NCBI GenBank assembly: GCA_016630955.3
Contig: CM049985.1
Span: 2,728,001-2,792,000, forward strand
Length of the DNA stretch: 64,000 nucleotides
Direction: 5' to 3'
Source: Didymella arachidicola
Lineage: Eukaryota; Ascomycota; Dothideomycetes; Pleosporales; Didymellaceae
Shown here: positions 1 to 10,793 of the stretch, one piece after another
Layout of the letters: the number at the start of each line of letters is the position of its first letter
Position numbering within the stretch: the stretch's first letter is position 1
The notes under the pieces: generated by a model
Seen by the model: only the letters and a program-made list of their open reading frames with translations
Told to the model about the DNA's origin: nothing
Databases searched by the model: none
Made by a program: the position numbers and the translations under genes

Positions 1-1419
1 CAACTAGCTTTGGCAAGATTACTAGATCATGCTATTCAAACTTACGGGGTTTCCTTGAAGCCTGCAGACGAAGCGCTTTCAAGGGCAGCGTTGAGGAGCG
101 AAGCTGAGGCCGCAGAAGAAGAGGTCAAGGAGGAGACTGCAGCAGTCGAGAAGGCAGGAGCCAAGTTCTTGGCCGATACTGCTGCAGCTGCTCGCCTTGC
201 CGACGAAGTGGAGTCCCAGAAAGCCGCCATGAGAGGCTTCTCTGATGATGGCTACTCAAGAGAGCCCAAGCAGACCCTAAGGAAATCGTTCGAGGATAAA
301 AACCCCCTAGCACATAGCCTCTTCAGACCTTTCAACCTCCAGTTCGAAAGTCTGGGTAAGAAGACAGAGGGAGAAGAGGCTGAAGAAAAGCTGAAGGAGG
401 CCTTCAAACAGAAGACGGGCGACAGAAAGCTGGTGCAAGAAGCGCGCAGTGCATATGAGGATACTTATGGTCCGATCACGGTCGAGCATCGTCAAGTGCT
501 ACAGACCGAGGAGTCAGCAGCCGCTGAGGCGAAGGAGACAAAGACGCTTGAAATGCCAAAGGAAGAGTCTATCAACCAGACTGCAACAATCGTGCAGGAG
601 GAATTTGCTACCCGTGCGGTACCGGCTGGGGAACCGCCGTTAGCCCAATCTGAGACACAGCAAGCTGGAACAGCGCTTAATAGCACGACATCTCCTGCAG
701 CGTTCGAGGCTGCAATGTTCGAAACATCTCCACCCCCAGTTATCGAGGAAGACTTCCGGGTTGCCCCCTCCGCCGCCGAAGAGGCAGCAACTTCACCAAG
801 TACTGCAACTGATGGGTCTTCGACACGCAGTACCCCTGCCATCGATCTGCCGACTCACTATACTATCCTCATTCACAATCCTCAGACTGGTGCACTGAGT
901 ATCACTACCTCGACGAGCGGACCACCACGAGACACCTCACCAGCGCTACCCATACATCAAGCACTGTCTTTGCTGAAGGCGCCAGCCAAGTTCCTTCCAT
1001 ATATTTCGTCCGGCCTTGAAGTTGTCACTGCTAAGAGACATGTGCTGGTCCTTCGTGATGCACTCGACGAGACATCCTCAATCCGGGGCTTCGAGACCAT
1101 CAGCACCCAGCCTTCTGCGGAGCCAGCTGCCGGGCTTCCCAGTAGTGCGGTCAACCCTATCGATGGCACGACGCGCTTGAGCCCTACTGGCTACAGCGGT
1201 GTTGAGCAAAATCTCGAACAGATGGAGCGTGATTTCGAGGAGAGACGACAGGCTGCCGCAGCTACAGAAGCTGCGAGGAGTAGAAGGAGCAGGCAGCAGA
1301 CTCGAGAAGAGGAGCTGCCCAAGAAGAAGAGAGGTAGCGTGGGCGGTGTGGTCAAGACCGCCATTTGGGCGAGTGCTCTCTGCTATGTCGTTGGTGTCAC
1401 GGCTGAGGTACTTCGATGA
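1..1419 (+). CDS. Unknown C-terminally anchored membrane protein (5' partial)
   Basis: The frame is open from the first base of the window, so the true start lies upstream and at least 472 residues are visible. The first 150 residues are rich in Ala, Glu and Lys and look helical or coiled-coil. The middle, about 200-290, is low-complexity Ser/Thr/Ala/Pro. A more ordered block around 285-360 (HYTILIHNPQTGALSI, then APAKFLPYI) looks like the conserved core. The C-terminus has a basic stretch (RRSRQQTR, KKKRG) followed by one hydrophobic segment (about 450-466) and a short tail, which suggests a tail-anchored or single-pass protein, possibly mitochondrial. I do not recognise a characterised family. 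No intron is needed in the visible part. Coding status is supported by the long frame and even composition; function is unknown. Confidence 0.75.
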   Translation, partial: QLALARLLDHAIQTYGVSLKPADEALSRAALRSEAEAAEEEVKEETAAVEKAGAKFLADTAAAARLADEVESQKAAMRGFSDDGYSREPKQTLRKSFEDKNPLAHSLFRPFNLQFESLGKKTEGEEAEEKLKEAFKQKTGDRKLVQEARSAYEDTYGPITVEHRQVLQTEESAAAEAKETKTLEMPKEESINQTATIVQEEFATRAVPAGEPPLAQSETQQAGTALNSTTSPAAFEAAMFETSPPPVIEEDFRVAPSAAEEAATSPSTATDGSSTRSTPAIDLPTHYTILIHNPQTGALSITTSTSGPPRDTSPALPIHQALSLLKAPAKFLPYISSGLEVVTAKRHVLVLRDALDETSSIRGFETISTQPSAEPAAGLPSSAVNPIDGTTRLSPTGYSGVEQNLEQMERDFEERRQAAAATEAARSRRSRQQTREEELPKKKRGSVGGVVKTAIWASALCYVVGVTAEVLR

Positions 1420-2137
1420 TATATTTCCGCATCCATCTTGCTTTTATGAATCCGGGCACAAGCGAGCGCTCTTTACAATAGGCGTTAGGAGATACACCAC
1501 ACTCACGAGTTTTACAGGTGTTCGAACATCCTCATCAATTTATCTTACCATTCCAAATCCTCAGATGACTTGAGTATACGAAGTAGTAACCCCCATTGCT
1601 GCGGCGTGAGATTGATCGTGGAGTCAATGGCCCCGAAAGACGTTTCCTTACTCAAATGGACAGGCACTGGCATGGAAGCTATTTTTATGATCTAGAATTG
1701 CAAATTACCAGGCAAGCTGAGTTGGCGAGATCCTGCCGCAGCGATCATGCTGCAGGTGAGTGCAGGTGATGTGAAAGCATTTGGCGTCAACAGGGAGCTT
1801 GTGCGAAAAGAAATAGACACTTGACAGTGCAGTACTATATTTGTTGAACATGCAAAAATGTGACCAGCCGACTGATCAAGGATTGCAACGTATTGAGAGA
1901 TATTTATCTTCAACAATATTTGCTTGCAGGAGAGACTTTTCCAAAGCGCGCAGATAACATAGAACATTTGGGCAGCGATGGACACTAGAAGACGCTCATC
2001 TTGCTCGACCATTGATTCTTCAGCATCTCAAGGCTGACTGTGGCGCCAGGGGTAGAATTTAGCCACCATCCGGTCCTCCCTGTATCTGGTAGGCTTGTCG
2101 CAATTGATATACAAACAACTCAGACAGGCCCGGATTC
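1420..2137. other. Intergenic region
   Basis: No convincing gene is present on either strand. The only structured item is the 74-bp TG...CA element at 1842-1915. The rest should hold the 3' end of the left-edge gene and the promoter of the membrane-protein gene on the right. Confidence 0.6.
1842..1915 (+). mobile_element. Tiny TG...CA element, copy A, with 5-bp target duplication
   Basis: The 74-bp unit starts TGTTGAA and ends TTCAACA, a 7-bp perfect inverted repeat. It is flanked on both sides by ATATT (1837-1841 and 1916-1920), a perfect 5-bp target-site duplication. The inside carries no reading frame. The same unit occurs at 14881-14954 (reverse strand, about 92% identical by eye) and, with an internal deletion, at 15757-15821. 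TG...CA ends plus 5-bp duplications are the marks of retroviral-type integration, so a miniature solo LTR is possible; a MITE of unassigned family is the alternative. Confidence 0.8.
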
Positions 2138-2275
2138 ATGACGTCTGCACACGTCGAGATGGGTGGGGGCCGATCCGGCTGGCGCTCCTTCGGCGTGATC
2201 CTTCCAAAGGTTCCTCCACACGATTCGAGGCAGCCGCAATGCTCAAATGTCAGCCTCCAGGCCACCTGCATCAGC

Positions 2276-3246
2276 ATGGATTCGACAACCGAGATCGCCT
2301 GCATCTTGGGTGCACCTGCACGACTAGGTGCACGCATACTCTTTCTTCCCCGCTACCTTTGGGAGGGTCCGGCAGTCCTGCAACAATGGTCGCAGAACGA
2401 CTATGCGCGCGCTCGATTCGGACCCTCGTATCGATGGCGGTTGTGGTTGCTGTTCGATGTAAAGCAGGCCGAGATGTATGAGAAGCTGATCAACGAGGGA
2501 AGCGACGATGAAATCCTGTGCATGCGCGAGTCGCAGTTGGAGCAATTCAGACTCGTCGCTCTTGTAGTAAGAGACTCTCAACACGTTCATCGGGAGATAC
2601 CTGTCGCTACGCGGCTAACACTCTCCTGTTTTAGGGCGCTTTGCTTGCCGCAGTAGCTCTTCAGGCTTTCAGCCTCCCGTCTCTGTCCGAGACTCACTTC
2701 ACTGCGCGTGCTTGTTTCACACTTGCTACTGCGCTCAGCGTTCTGGCTACCTTCTTCACCTGCATCCAACAGCGCGAGTTCAGCACTGCACGTAGCCCAG
2801 CAGCGCTGCGGGCTTGGCTTTCGAATGGTGTGCGGTACAGGAACCATCAGGGTGACTATGTCTACCAAAGCTCAATGACTGTTCGGCATTTGCTTGATGG
2901 TCCGTATGAGTTCCTTGCAATCTCAGTTGCCAACTTCCTCGCAGGGATGGCTTCCTATCTGGGCAGTGCGTGGGTCAGGAACATCAGCCTTGGAAACGTC
3001 CAAGGCAATGGACGACGACTTGAGGATCTAGCGGTTATTATGTACTTTGGCGTCGGTCTAACTGCTGCTGGTTCTGCTTTCAATTTGTGGATCTTGTGCA
3101 AGGCTCGAGAAAGGAGACTCAATGGTGAGGTGCTCGACGGGCTGCAATGGCAACCTGAGAAGCAGGATGAGGCATCCCGCGAGCGTTTGAGGAGACGTGT
3201 ACCAAAACGAAGAGGTATATTCGAGTCGGGCATTGGGGCTTTGTAG
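2276..3246 (+). CDS. Four-helix fungal membrane protein, unknown function
   Basis: Two exons: 2276-2566 and 2635-3246, joined over a 68-nt intron with GTAAGA donor, GGCTAACAC branch site and TTTTAG acceptor; frame phase 0. The product is 300 residues from this ATG; an in-frame ATG at 2138 would add 46 residues with no recognisable content, so the shorter start is preferred. The N-terminal third is soluble and partly aromatic (PRYLWEGPAVLQQW, then YRWRLWLLFDV). Four hydrophobic segments follow: VALVGALLAAVALQAF (created by the splice), FTLATALSVLATFF, FLAISVANFLAGM and IMYFGVGLTAAGSAFNLWIL. The C-terminus is basic (RERLRRRVPKRRG). I do not recognise a named family; such small multi-pass proteins are common and uncharacterised in filamentous fungi. 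Confidence 0.65.
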
Positions 3247-5629
3247 CTCAGAACTTTGCTCTATCAAAACAAAGATGAAGAGAATGTGGATCGCTGGAAG
3301 CTATAGGTTGTGGCTATTGGCTTCATACATTTCGAGCCCCGCCCGTCGGCGATCCCAAACACTGGTCGTCCACCAAAAGCCCCAGCGAGCTTCGTGGACA
3401 GCACCTCGCAGATATTTCCGTACTTTCTAGTTAACACAGTCTCACGTCTTCACCACATGTAGATAAGGAGAAGTCTGCAGGAGCAGTTGCGCCCAGGCGC
3501 ACTTGACGCATTGGGAGCTCCTCAGCAACTTGAGCAGTGAGGTCGATCTAGTCAATCTTCTCCTGAGTAGTACTGATTCCGTCAACACAGGACACAGAAT
3601 AGCCACCCTGTACTCGACTTGACACGCGTTGTGGTCAACTTAGACAAGGACCCGGCCTTGATCATGCTGACCAGCACACTCGAAAGTAAGTGGGAGCAAA
3701 GCAAGTACAACTCCATGCAAAGCCTAATTCTCGTTTCTGGTCATAATCAAACCCCAAAACTGCAGTACGAGTCCCGGTGATATGCAGTATGTCATCAATC
3801 CAGTCCGTTCCCGAATCGACCTCGCAGCTCAATCGGCATTGTACTGGCATTAAGCTCTAGCCAAAAGCGCAAGGAGCATTTGTTGGAGAGATTGCGCCCG
3901 TTTAGCCCGAAAGTCAGGAGCGTGCCATTGTTACGACCGCGCGAATGAATGCAGGACACTTGGTTCCTGTGAATATCGTAATCAATCGCAACGTTCTGCC
4001 CGCGGTTGGGTTGGGTTGGGATTGCGGATGGTGGAACGGTATTGTTGTAGCGGCCTACAGGCAGTGGCTAGAAAGAAAAGGAAAATAAGTGCAAGAGCGG
4101 GGAAATGCATCGAGAGGATTCGTTTGGAGTAGTATGTTGATGATGGAGTCTGAGATGATCCTGGTCACTGTTTTGGCTTTATATTACTAAATAATAATAA
4201 TAATAGAAAAGAGAAAGGTTCTCTTTTAACGCGAACAAGCAGTGAGTCTTGCGAGACTCACACCAAAGAAACTCCCCTCCGCAGGAAACACTGTCGGGGA
4301 GTCAGCCTTGCACCACATCCTCCATCCAAACTGTGCCACGCAAGATAGTAAGGAAGAACCAACGATACCTACACATTCCGTCTATCCAGGTGGCTTCATA
4401 GGCTGCTCACAATGGTAGCTAACATCTTCCCATGTTTCGTTTCGTTTACGATTACCAGTACAGACTCTCCATGTTCAATAAAGCCGCAAAGATAGTCGTT
4501 CACAAACCGGACCCATCTGCCCCCGCCACCCAACAAAATCTACCACTCTCAGCGTTCTCGCCCTGCTCTGCAAATCCTCGTAACCCTCAGATGTATGGTA
4601 GACTAGCACTGCCACTATGGTAAATAAACAGATACATGTTCATGTCTTCTATTTATCATATAATCCTGGTTAACTTAACTGCGTTTGAATGTGAAGTAGG
4701 TGTAAGCATAAACAGGAGGTTTGTTATAGTATTCCTAGAATCGATCACTTTTGAAAAAAAAAAAAAAAACCCCTAGCGGTTCCATGCCAACATCTTCAAG
4801 AATTGTACAAGTCCGAGGAAGTCGGAGATATGGCAGGTGGGGCGTCAAGGGCAGACGGCTAGCTCCTCGAATGCGAGAGGATCTGCTCGAACCGTTGAAT
4901 ACATACTGAGCGTTTCGTAGATTGTTTAGCAACTTCTCACCAGAGCGGGCTTATTCAGGTAATGGCCCGTCGCAAAGCAAGAACATTTCACCAACCTCCA
5001 CCCAGACCAAGCGAGAAGAACCCTCTCTACCATCCATCCATCCGTCCATCCACTCCCCGCCACCCCACCCACCACAAAGACATAATTTCACGCTAACACA
5101 TTCTGCTTTCGCAATACTCCCAAGCAATACTCCAGTACACGACTTAAACCCTCAACATTCTTCTTCCCTCGCTCAACCAAATCCACAAACTCCCGCTTGC
5201 TTGCTAACATAGGATCCAGCACTCTAACAAAACAACACAGATACATATAAATCCGATACCACGTTGACACTCTAAAGTAACGTTAGCAGCTTAGGGGGTG
5301 GGTGTGCACGTCAATGCCCCCTTGGCAGGGGCAACAGCGACATCAGTAACGTTTTGTTTTGGTAAAGAGAGGATATAAGGGGGGGGGGGGGTTAGTCCTT
5401 GGTAGAAACTTCAATTTCTATTGATGCGAGGAGACAGATCTAAACTCCCGCTTGCTTGCTGCATAGGATCCAACGACAACATAAATGTAGATATGATGAT
5501 ACCACGTTAACACTCTAAAAGTGACAGAGGCGGCTTAGGGGGAGGGGGTGTGCACGTTAACGCCCCATTGAGGGGGGTGACAGCGGTGACTTTTTAATAG
5601 AGGAAAGAGAGGGAGGGGAGGTTAAGGGA
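3247..5629. other. Long intergenic region (2.4 kb)
   Basis: No gene is supported; frames are short and show no family signature. Visible structure: a tract GGTTGGGTTGGGTTGGG near 4010, 16 A at 4754-4769, a CCAT microsatellite near 5030, 13 G at 5379-5391, and a diverged direct duplication (5187-5404 and 5442-5644) that runs into the end of the cystathionine beta-lyase gene. Confidence 0.6.
5187..5404. repeat. Direct duplication, distal copy
   Basis: Starts with AAACTCCCGCTTGCTTGCT and ends at TTAGTCCTTGG. It matches 5442-5644 in order throughout: ATAGGATCCA, ATACCACGTT, ACACTCTAAA, GCTTAGGGGG, GTGTGCACGT, AGAGAGG and TTAGTCCT, with small insertions and deletions. The last block corresponds to the stop codon and final codons of the neighbouring STR3 gene. 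Confidence 0.8.
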
Positions 5630-5644
5630 TTAGTCCTCGGTGGC
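5442..5644. repeat. Direct duplication, gene-proximal copy
   Basis: Second copy of the 5187-5404 unit, shifted by about 255 bp at the left end and 240 bp at the right. It contains the 3' UTR and the last codons of the cystathionine beta-lyase gene (stop at 5630-5632), so this is the original and the other is the copy, or both arose by unequal exchange. Confidence 0.8.
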
Positions 5645-7064
5645 GGGGGCAACGGCGGGTAGGTCCTCTGCTGCGTTGGATAGGTCGAGCGCGGTGAAGC
5701 CTTCGGGTGTGAGGGTTACAGCGCCGGCTTGTACGAGCTGCGTGTGTTAGCATTCAGTTTATGTGTAGGGGTGCGGGGATGACGTACAGCACGGCTCAGA
5801 TCATCGATCAAATCCTCCGCGTCCTCGATGCCAACGCACAGCCTGATAATATCCTCTGGCATATTCCTCTCCCTTCTTGTTTTCTCATCGATACTCGCGT
5901 GGCTCATGCGACACGGCATCGAAATCAGACTGTTTACGCAGCCGAAACTCACGCTGATAGCCCACAGCTTAGCGCTCTCGACGATGCGCTCGCTGACGCT
6001 AACGTCGCCTGTTTCAAAGGACAGGACGGCGCCGGCGCCGCGCGCCATGCTCCAGTGGAGATCGTACTGGGGGTGGGATTTGAGGCCTGGGTAGCGGACT
6101 TTGAAGCCGTGGGAGGAGAGGAACTCGGCGATGCGCTGGGTGTTGGATTGCTGCTTTTCCATGCGCACGCCGAGTGTTTTGACGCCGCGGAGGAGCAGCC
6201 AGGAGTCGAAGGGGGAGAGGCCGCAGCCGGATGCGTTGATGGTGAAGTAGAGGCGGTCTGAGAGGGCGGAGTCGTTGATGGCGATGACGCCTGCCATGAG
6301 GTCGTGGTGGCCGGAGAGATACTTTGTGCCGGATTCGTAGACGATGTCGGCGCCGAGGTCGAGTGGGTTCATGAGCATGGGCGACATCATTGTGTTGTCA
6401 ACGCAGACGATGGCGGCGGGGTTCGCGTCGTGGGCTGCGCGGGAAATGGTGGGGATGTCGCAGATTTTGATGAGGGGGTTCGTCGGCGTTTCGAGCAGCA
6501 CCAGACTGGTCTTGCTGTTGACGACTTTTGCGACGGCCTCGGGGTTGGTCGTGTCGACATGGTGCACAATGATGCCGCCGTGGGTCGACAGGTACTTGAG
6601 CAGACGGTTGGAGCCGCCGTAAAGGTCGTCGCCGGTCACGACTTCGTCGCCGGGCCGTAGCAGCCGCGTGACGACGTCCAGGGCGCCCATGCCGGAGCCT
6701 ACGACGAGCACGCGGTTTGCGTTCATGATCTTGGCGAGGTGGCGCTCGAGGTGTGTGCGTGTTGGGTTGCCGGAGCGGGTGTAGTCGTACTCGCCGCCGC
6801 CGGCGCTGGCGCTGGTTTGCTTGAAGGTTGCGGACTGGGCCTGTTAGTCCGGGACATGCAGCGTCTCATTGATTGACTAGGCACCTGGTAGATGGGCACC
6901 GAGCTGGCATTGTACTGATCGGTGCTTTCAGTATACACCAGCTCGGTTGCAAGGGCATACTTCCTGCCTGCACTGCGCGGCGTGCTGGGCGCCGGCGAGG
7001 GAGGCAGGTTGTGGCCGTCAATGTCGAGCACGGGGCCCTTGCTCTTTGAGGGTTCGCCGGCCAT
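5630..7064 (-). CDS. STR3: Cystathionine beta-lyase
   Basis: PLP-dependent Cys/Met-metabolism enzyme that cleaves cystathionine to homocysteine, pyruvate and ammonia. Three exons: 7064-6885, 6834-5788 and 5737-5630; introns of 50 nt each with CTAAC branch sites. Splicing gives 444 residues, the usual family length. Visible motifs: SATFK and GGEYDYTRSGNPTR in the N-terminal substrate region (joined across intron 1), GDDLYGGSNRLL, VDNTMMSP, and the PLP lysine in SGTKYLSGHHDLMAG. The late block SVSFGCVNSLISMPC and GIEDAEDLIDDL is characteristic of the beta-lyase/gamma-synthase family. The ATG at 7064 follows a short N-terminal lead (MAGEPSKSKG) with no clear targeting signal. The last 36 residues come from exon 3; their terminal codons lie in the duplicated repeat. 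Choice of beta-lyase over gamma-synthase rests on overall resemblance to fungal STR3/metG proteins. Confidence 0.9.
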
Positions 7065-7752
7065 TGTTGTTGTGGTGCGTCCGGGGAGGGACGTCTGAGA
7101 TGGACGTGTGGCGGCTCGATCAGTCTCGTCAAGTCCGCTATTGGTGGTGATGCAATGCAATTCGCCGCGAGGACTGCCAGGGGAGCGTCAATGGCAAAGT
7201 GCAAACTCAACGGTAAGCAGGAATTAAAAATTGAGGGGGAATCAGTGTCAAAGGATACATCAAGAAGTAGCACGACTCCAGCCTAGGTACATTAGCGTAG
7301 GCGTGCTTGACGTGCGACGTGGGGAGTCACCGCTGCAATTGCGCCATCAGCTTGAACGCTGGTTCGTCGCGGCAGTTGTTCGACCACTCAGCGACACTCC
7401 GATCCCGACCACCGGCGTGTGAGCTTTACCCCAGATCGCCCGACCACCCCGAGCCACGTCCTGAAAACGAGCGAGTCTTCACCTTTGGGTCCATGATGGA
7501 GCAACACACTCGAGGTAATTAGTTGTCATTCGGTAGCGACTTGTGAACGATGCCGTGTCGGGGTATACATACTCCCCGTTTTGTACAGCGATAAAGAATA
7601 CAACAAAATGCGCCTGAATCCACACCGTGCGCCAATGCTCGCTGGTCCCAATGCCGACGCCAAACAACAAAAAGACAAAGTCCAGTCTGAGCTACCAAGA
7701 AGCGCCGTTTCAACTATTACACTGGTGCAGAAGACAGGCCACAAGAAGGCAT
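7065..7752. other. Intergenic region, promoter of STR3
   Basis: Lies between two genes on the minus strand, so it holds the STR3 promoter and the 3' region of the WD40 gene start side. No gene or repeat is seen. Confidence 0.6.
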
Positions 7753-9968
7753 TCAACGAGGCGTGACCGCCGGAAAACCCTTCCGTGCATGTAAATTCAT
7801 CTTGAACTCGAAGATACCCTCTTCGGTGCCGCAGTACAGCGTTCGCCCATCCTGGCTCATCGCAAGTCCCGCCGTGCGCACGCCTTGATTAGGGTCGTGT
7901 GTACTGCGGCTCACTCGCCGGAGCCCGACGCTGAACTCGTACGCCTCTGTCGACAGCTGGCTTGCACGTTCGGTGCGGAGCCGTTCGCGCACTTGCGTGA
8001 GTTGGCGGAGTCGACGCAGTTCGCTGCGCAGTTCGGGGGCGGTTGGCTGGCTGCTGCTGGCTGCTGGGTTCGATGTGTTGGTTCGTGCTGCGTTGCTGGC
8101 CTGGCTGGCGAGCGCTGCCTGGATAGTCCGCCAGGCGTTGTCTGTCGAGGATATGATCTCGCTACGCGTTTGTGCGTTGATACGTGCGTCGATTCTGTTT
8201 GGCGATCTTGTAGTAGCAGAGTCTGTGATGTTGGTTTGTGCGTGAGGTGGCACGTTGACGGTGCCTTCGTTGATGGATACCACAATCGAGGCTTGACGTC
8301 GAGGCGCCGCACGCTCTCCGAGGGAACGATTTGTCGGCCGCAGGCTTTCTGAGAGGAGATCGTCCAATAGGTCAGAAGGCATATCCCGGGCAGCAGCAGC
8401 CCGTTCCCTGAGCAGATTGTCAGCTCGCAAGCCAATTCTTGTACGGTCTCGCGCGGCATACCGTGCAGCTTCTACGTGACCCGCGGTGGTGTAGTGGATG
8501 CTCCTAGGCCTGACTCCATCCGGCTGCCGTGCTTCCAACGTATGCCGTGAAGTTCGCAATGTCTCCAAGATCCTTCGCTCTTCCGCTGATAGCCCATGTG
8601 GATCATTATCAGACTCGACTACGCCGAGGCGTCGCAGAGCCCTCTGTCGTTCAGAGTCTGCCTCGAAGTATTCGTTTGCAGCATCGACCGCTGCCTGCGT
8701 CCCTTCTGCGTCAAGAGTACGACGGTATCTGCGGATGAAGTCCGCTTCTCTGCGTAAGTCTGAAGCCTCCGGGGGCAAGCTCAGGTCAAAGTCTGCAATC
8801 TCGATCGTTTCCATGCCCTCGTCTTTCGGGTCCAGAGTCAGGGTCTGCTTCACTTTGAGTCCAGATCGCAAGTCAGCGACACACACCCGGCCCTGATCTT
8901 CGCTCCAGATCAGGAAGTCCCATGGCGCTGGAGAGAATTGCATGGTCCGTACAGCGCCGGCCCCTGTGCACACATCCGGCCGTGTCGAGCTGATGACTCC
9001 CAGGATAGCATCCTCTCCGTACTCGGCAACCTTCAGATGATCCATGTCAAAGACGGTGATGTAGCCACATTCGGAGCCAACGGCGCAAAGACGGCCAGAT
9101 GGCGACCACGCTGTCGTGAAGTATCCCTCCGCACACTGATTCGATGGGACGTACAGGGCGACTTCTTCAAAGAGCTTCCACTCGGACGGGACCGAGTTCA
9201 GTCGGTCGCTCGGCTCCTTCCAGCTGCTTGGCCTGTCGGGTCCTGGTAGATACCTCTCAAAAAAGAAGCCAGTTTGCTGGTCGCCAACTGCGACCAGGAA
9301 GCTCCCATCGGGCGATATTGTCGCGTGGTTCATCGCAATGGGCAGGTCTATGCAGCAGAGTTCGAGATTGTGCACAAGCGAATAGACGCGCACCGACTTG
9401 TCGTTGTTGGTAAGGACGGCGACGACATCGTCACGGCCGTCGCTGGCTGTGGCCGGGAACCTGTGTATGGAGATGGAGTTGACAATGTCTTCGCCAATCT
9501 TCTCGAGATGTACGCGGCGCGCAATGCTGAGAAGCGGGGGGCGGGAGAGGCGGCTCTCGAAGTCGAGCGGCAGCGAAGCGTCCACGTCCGAGTCGTCGAC
9601 AGGAGGGAAGCCGGCGACCTTGATGGCAGCAAAGTTGCCGTGGTCAGCGCCGCCTACGCACACATAGCCGCAGCCCGAGGCGGTGCAGCGGGCCTCGAAG
9701 GGCAGTGTCGTGACGTGGGCCTGTGTCTGTGTGGCCGCATTGAGGCAGTAGATGTCGCAGCCGCTCGCGTAGTAGATGAGGTCTTGCTCCGGCGAGCTGA
9801 TGAAGTGCCGCAGCTGGTAGTGTCTGCGCCCGTCAGCCCGGTGCCCCCATGGCAGGTCTGCTTGCTGGAGCCTCACGCAATGGGGATCTTGGTGGGATAG
9901 TACCACTTGGAGGGCAACACGAAGGCGTCTGTGTCTCGACTCCTGCTGTCGTTAGTGCGTGGAGCCAT
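7753..9968 (-). CDS. WD40-repeat protein with DUF2415-type region
   Basis: Two exons, 9968-9877 and 9823-7753, joined over a 53-nt intron (GTGAGG donor, CTGACG branch, GCGCAG acceptor), giving 720 residues. The start MAPRTNDSRSRDTDAF was chosen because it gives a conserved-looking lead (FVLPSKWYYPTK) running straight into HYQLRHFISSP; the unspliced frame has no ATG. The N-terminal 340 residues form a degenerate beta-propeller: LIYYASGCDIYCLN, VLTNNDKSVRVYSL, ATISPDGSFLVAVGD, TAWSPSGRLCAVGSECGYITVFD, and VRTMQFSPAPWDFLIWSEDQGRVCVADLR, the last resembling DUF2415. A charged helical middle (about 390-560) and low-complexity part follow, then a final blade (GLAMSQDGRTLYCGTEEGIFEF). Likely a scaffold; no specific partner can be named from sequence. 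Confidence 0.85.
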
Positions 9969-10303
9969 GCAGATGCAGGAGGAGACGTGTACAAGAAGTC
10001 GTCGACAGCCATGTTTCGCCGTCAGGTGGGCAGCTGCATGTCTCTGCCGTGTTGCGGGCGCAGACTCGAGATGTCTCTCACAGTGCGGTGGGAGACGAGC
10101 CGTACGTCACACGCGGAACGTTAATTATACTCTGGACGAGCAGGGCTACGGGCAGCGATGGTAGCTGGCGCAGGGCAGGTAAGAGATTGTATATACAGAT
10201 GGACCGGTGTAGATCTACAAGTGGAAATACGGCGTAGTGAGGTGTGCTGCGCTGCGTAGGATGTAGGGCGAGATGCAGTTGGTTCCTGTCACGCCTCGAG
10301 CTG

Positions 10304-10339
10304 GCTGCTGCTGCTGCTGCTGCTGCGGCTGCTGCTGCG
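10304..10339. repeat. GCT trinucleotide microsatellite
   Basis: About twelve near-perfect GCT units with one GCG interruption. It gives long poly-Ala/Leu or poly-Gln/Ser frames on both strands, but none has family support, so it is treated as noncoding. Confidence 0.9.
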
Positions 10340-10632
10340 ACGCCCCCAATGGCAGGCAGCCTTTCTTTCCCCACACGCGACCGCGAGCTCCCAGCAAAGC
10401 CATGCAATGCGCCGGGCTGCCTCTGCGGGGCAGCTTGTCCACTGCCGTTGTCGTGTCTCACCAACAAAACAACGGCAGTGGCGACCCCCCAGTCCTGCGA
10501 GTCGCTGTGCAAACACTGCGCGACAGCGTGACATGCCTCGCTTTCGCCCAAACATGATCGATCCCGAGGTCGCGCTGCTATGGATCAGCACGGACGTTTG
10601 TCGACGAGGCTAGCGGAAGGCCTCGCGACGGA

Positions 10633-10645
10633 GAAGGTTCGAGCA
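10633..10645 (+). promoter_or_regulatory. Possible heat-shock element of SSC1
   Basis: GAAGGTTCGAGCA matches nGAAnnTTCnnGAAn with two perfect inverted units and a third unit off by one base (GCA for GAA). It lies about 150 bp upstream of the mitochondrial Hsp70 start, where an Hsf1 site would be expected. Short motif, so chance occurrence is possible. Confidence 0.35.
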
Positions 10646-10793
10646 TCCTTGCTTGGCGACTTTTTTCCTCGCCGTCCAAGCTCGCCGTCACCTTCATATA
10701 ACATCATCACCCATCCCATCCATTGCGCCCCTTCCGCATTCCCTCACTTGTTGCTTTCATCTCCTTCAGCAGCGCCTCACACACACACACACA

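Larger units (their letters stand above)
9969..10793. other. Divergent promoter region between the WD40 gene and SSC1
   Basis: Shared 5' region of two divergent genes. It holds a GCT/CTG run (10304-10339), a possible heat-shock element (10633-10645), pyrimidine-rich sequence and a CA run (10778-10793) immediately before the SSC1 ATG. No gene is supported here. Confidence 0.6.

Noticed and set aside
1842..1915. TG...CA unit as an introner-like element
   Set aside because: All three copies are outside coding exons and lack GT...AG borders, so they are not spliceosomal introns.
4005..4025. GGTTGGGTTGGGTTGGG, telomere-like at first sight
   Set aside because: It is a GGGTT run with three units, not the TTAGGG repeat of filamentous ascomycetes, and it is flanked by ordinary sequence.
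9274..9900. 208-codon plus-strand frame
   Set aside because: Antisense to the WD40/DUF2415 gene; no start context or domain.
10078..10591. Several frames of 75-157 codons around the GCT repeat
   Set aside because: Their length comes from the stop-free trinucleotide run in the SSC1 promoter region; no conserved segment.
10637..10649. GGTTCGAGCATCC, similar to a tRNA B box
   Set aside because: Spacing to the closing CC is wrong, and no A box, cloverleaf or acceptor stem can be drawn around it.
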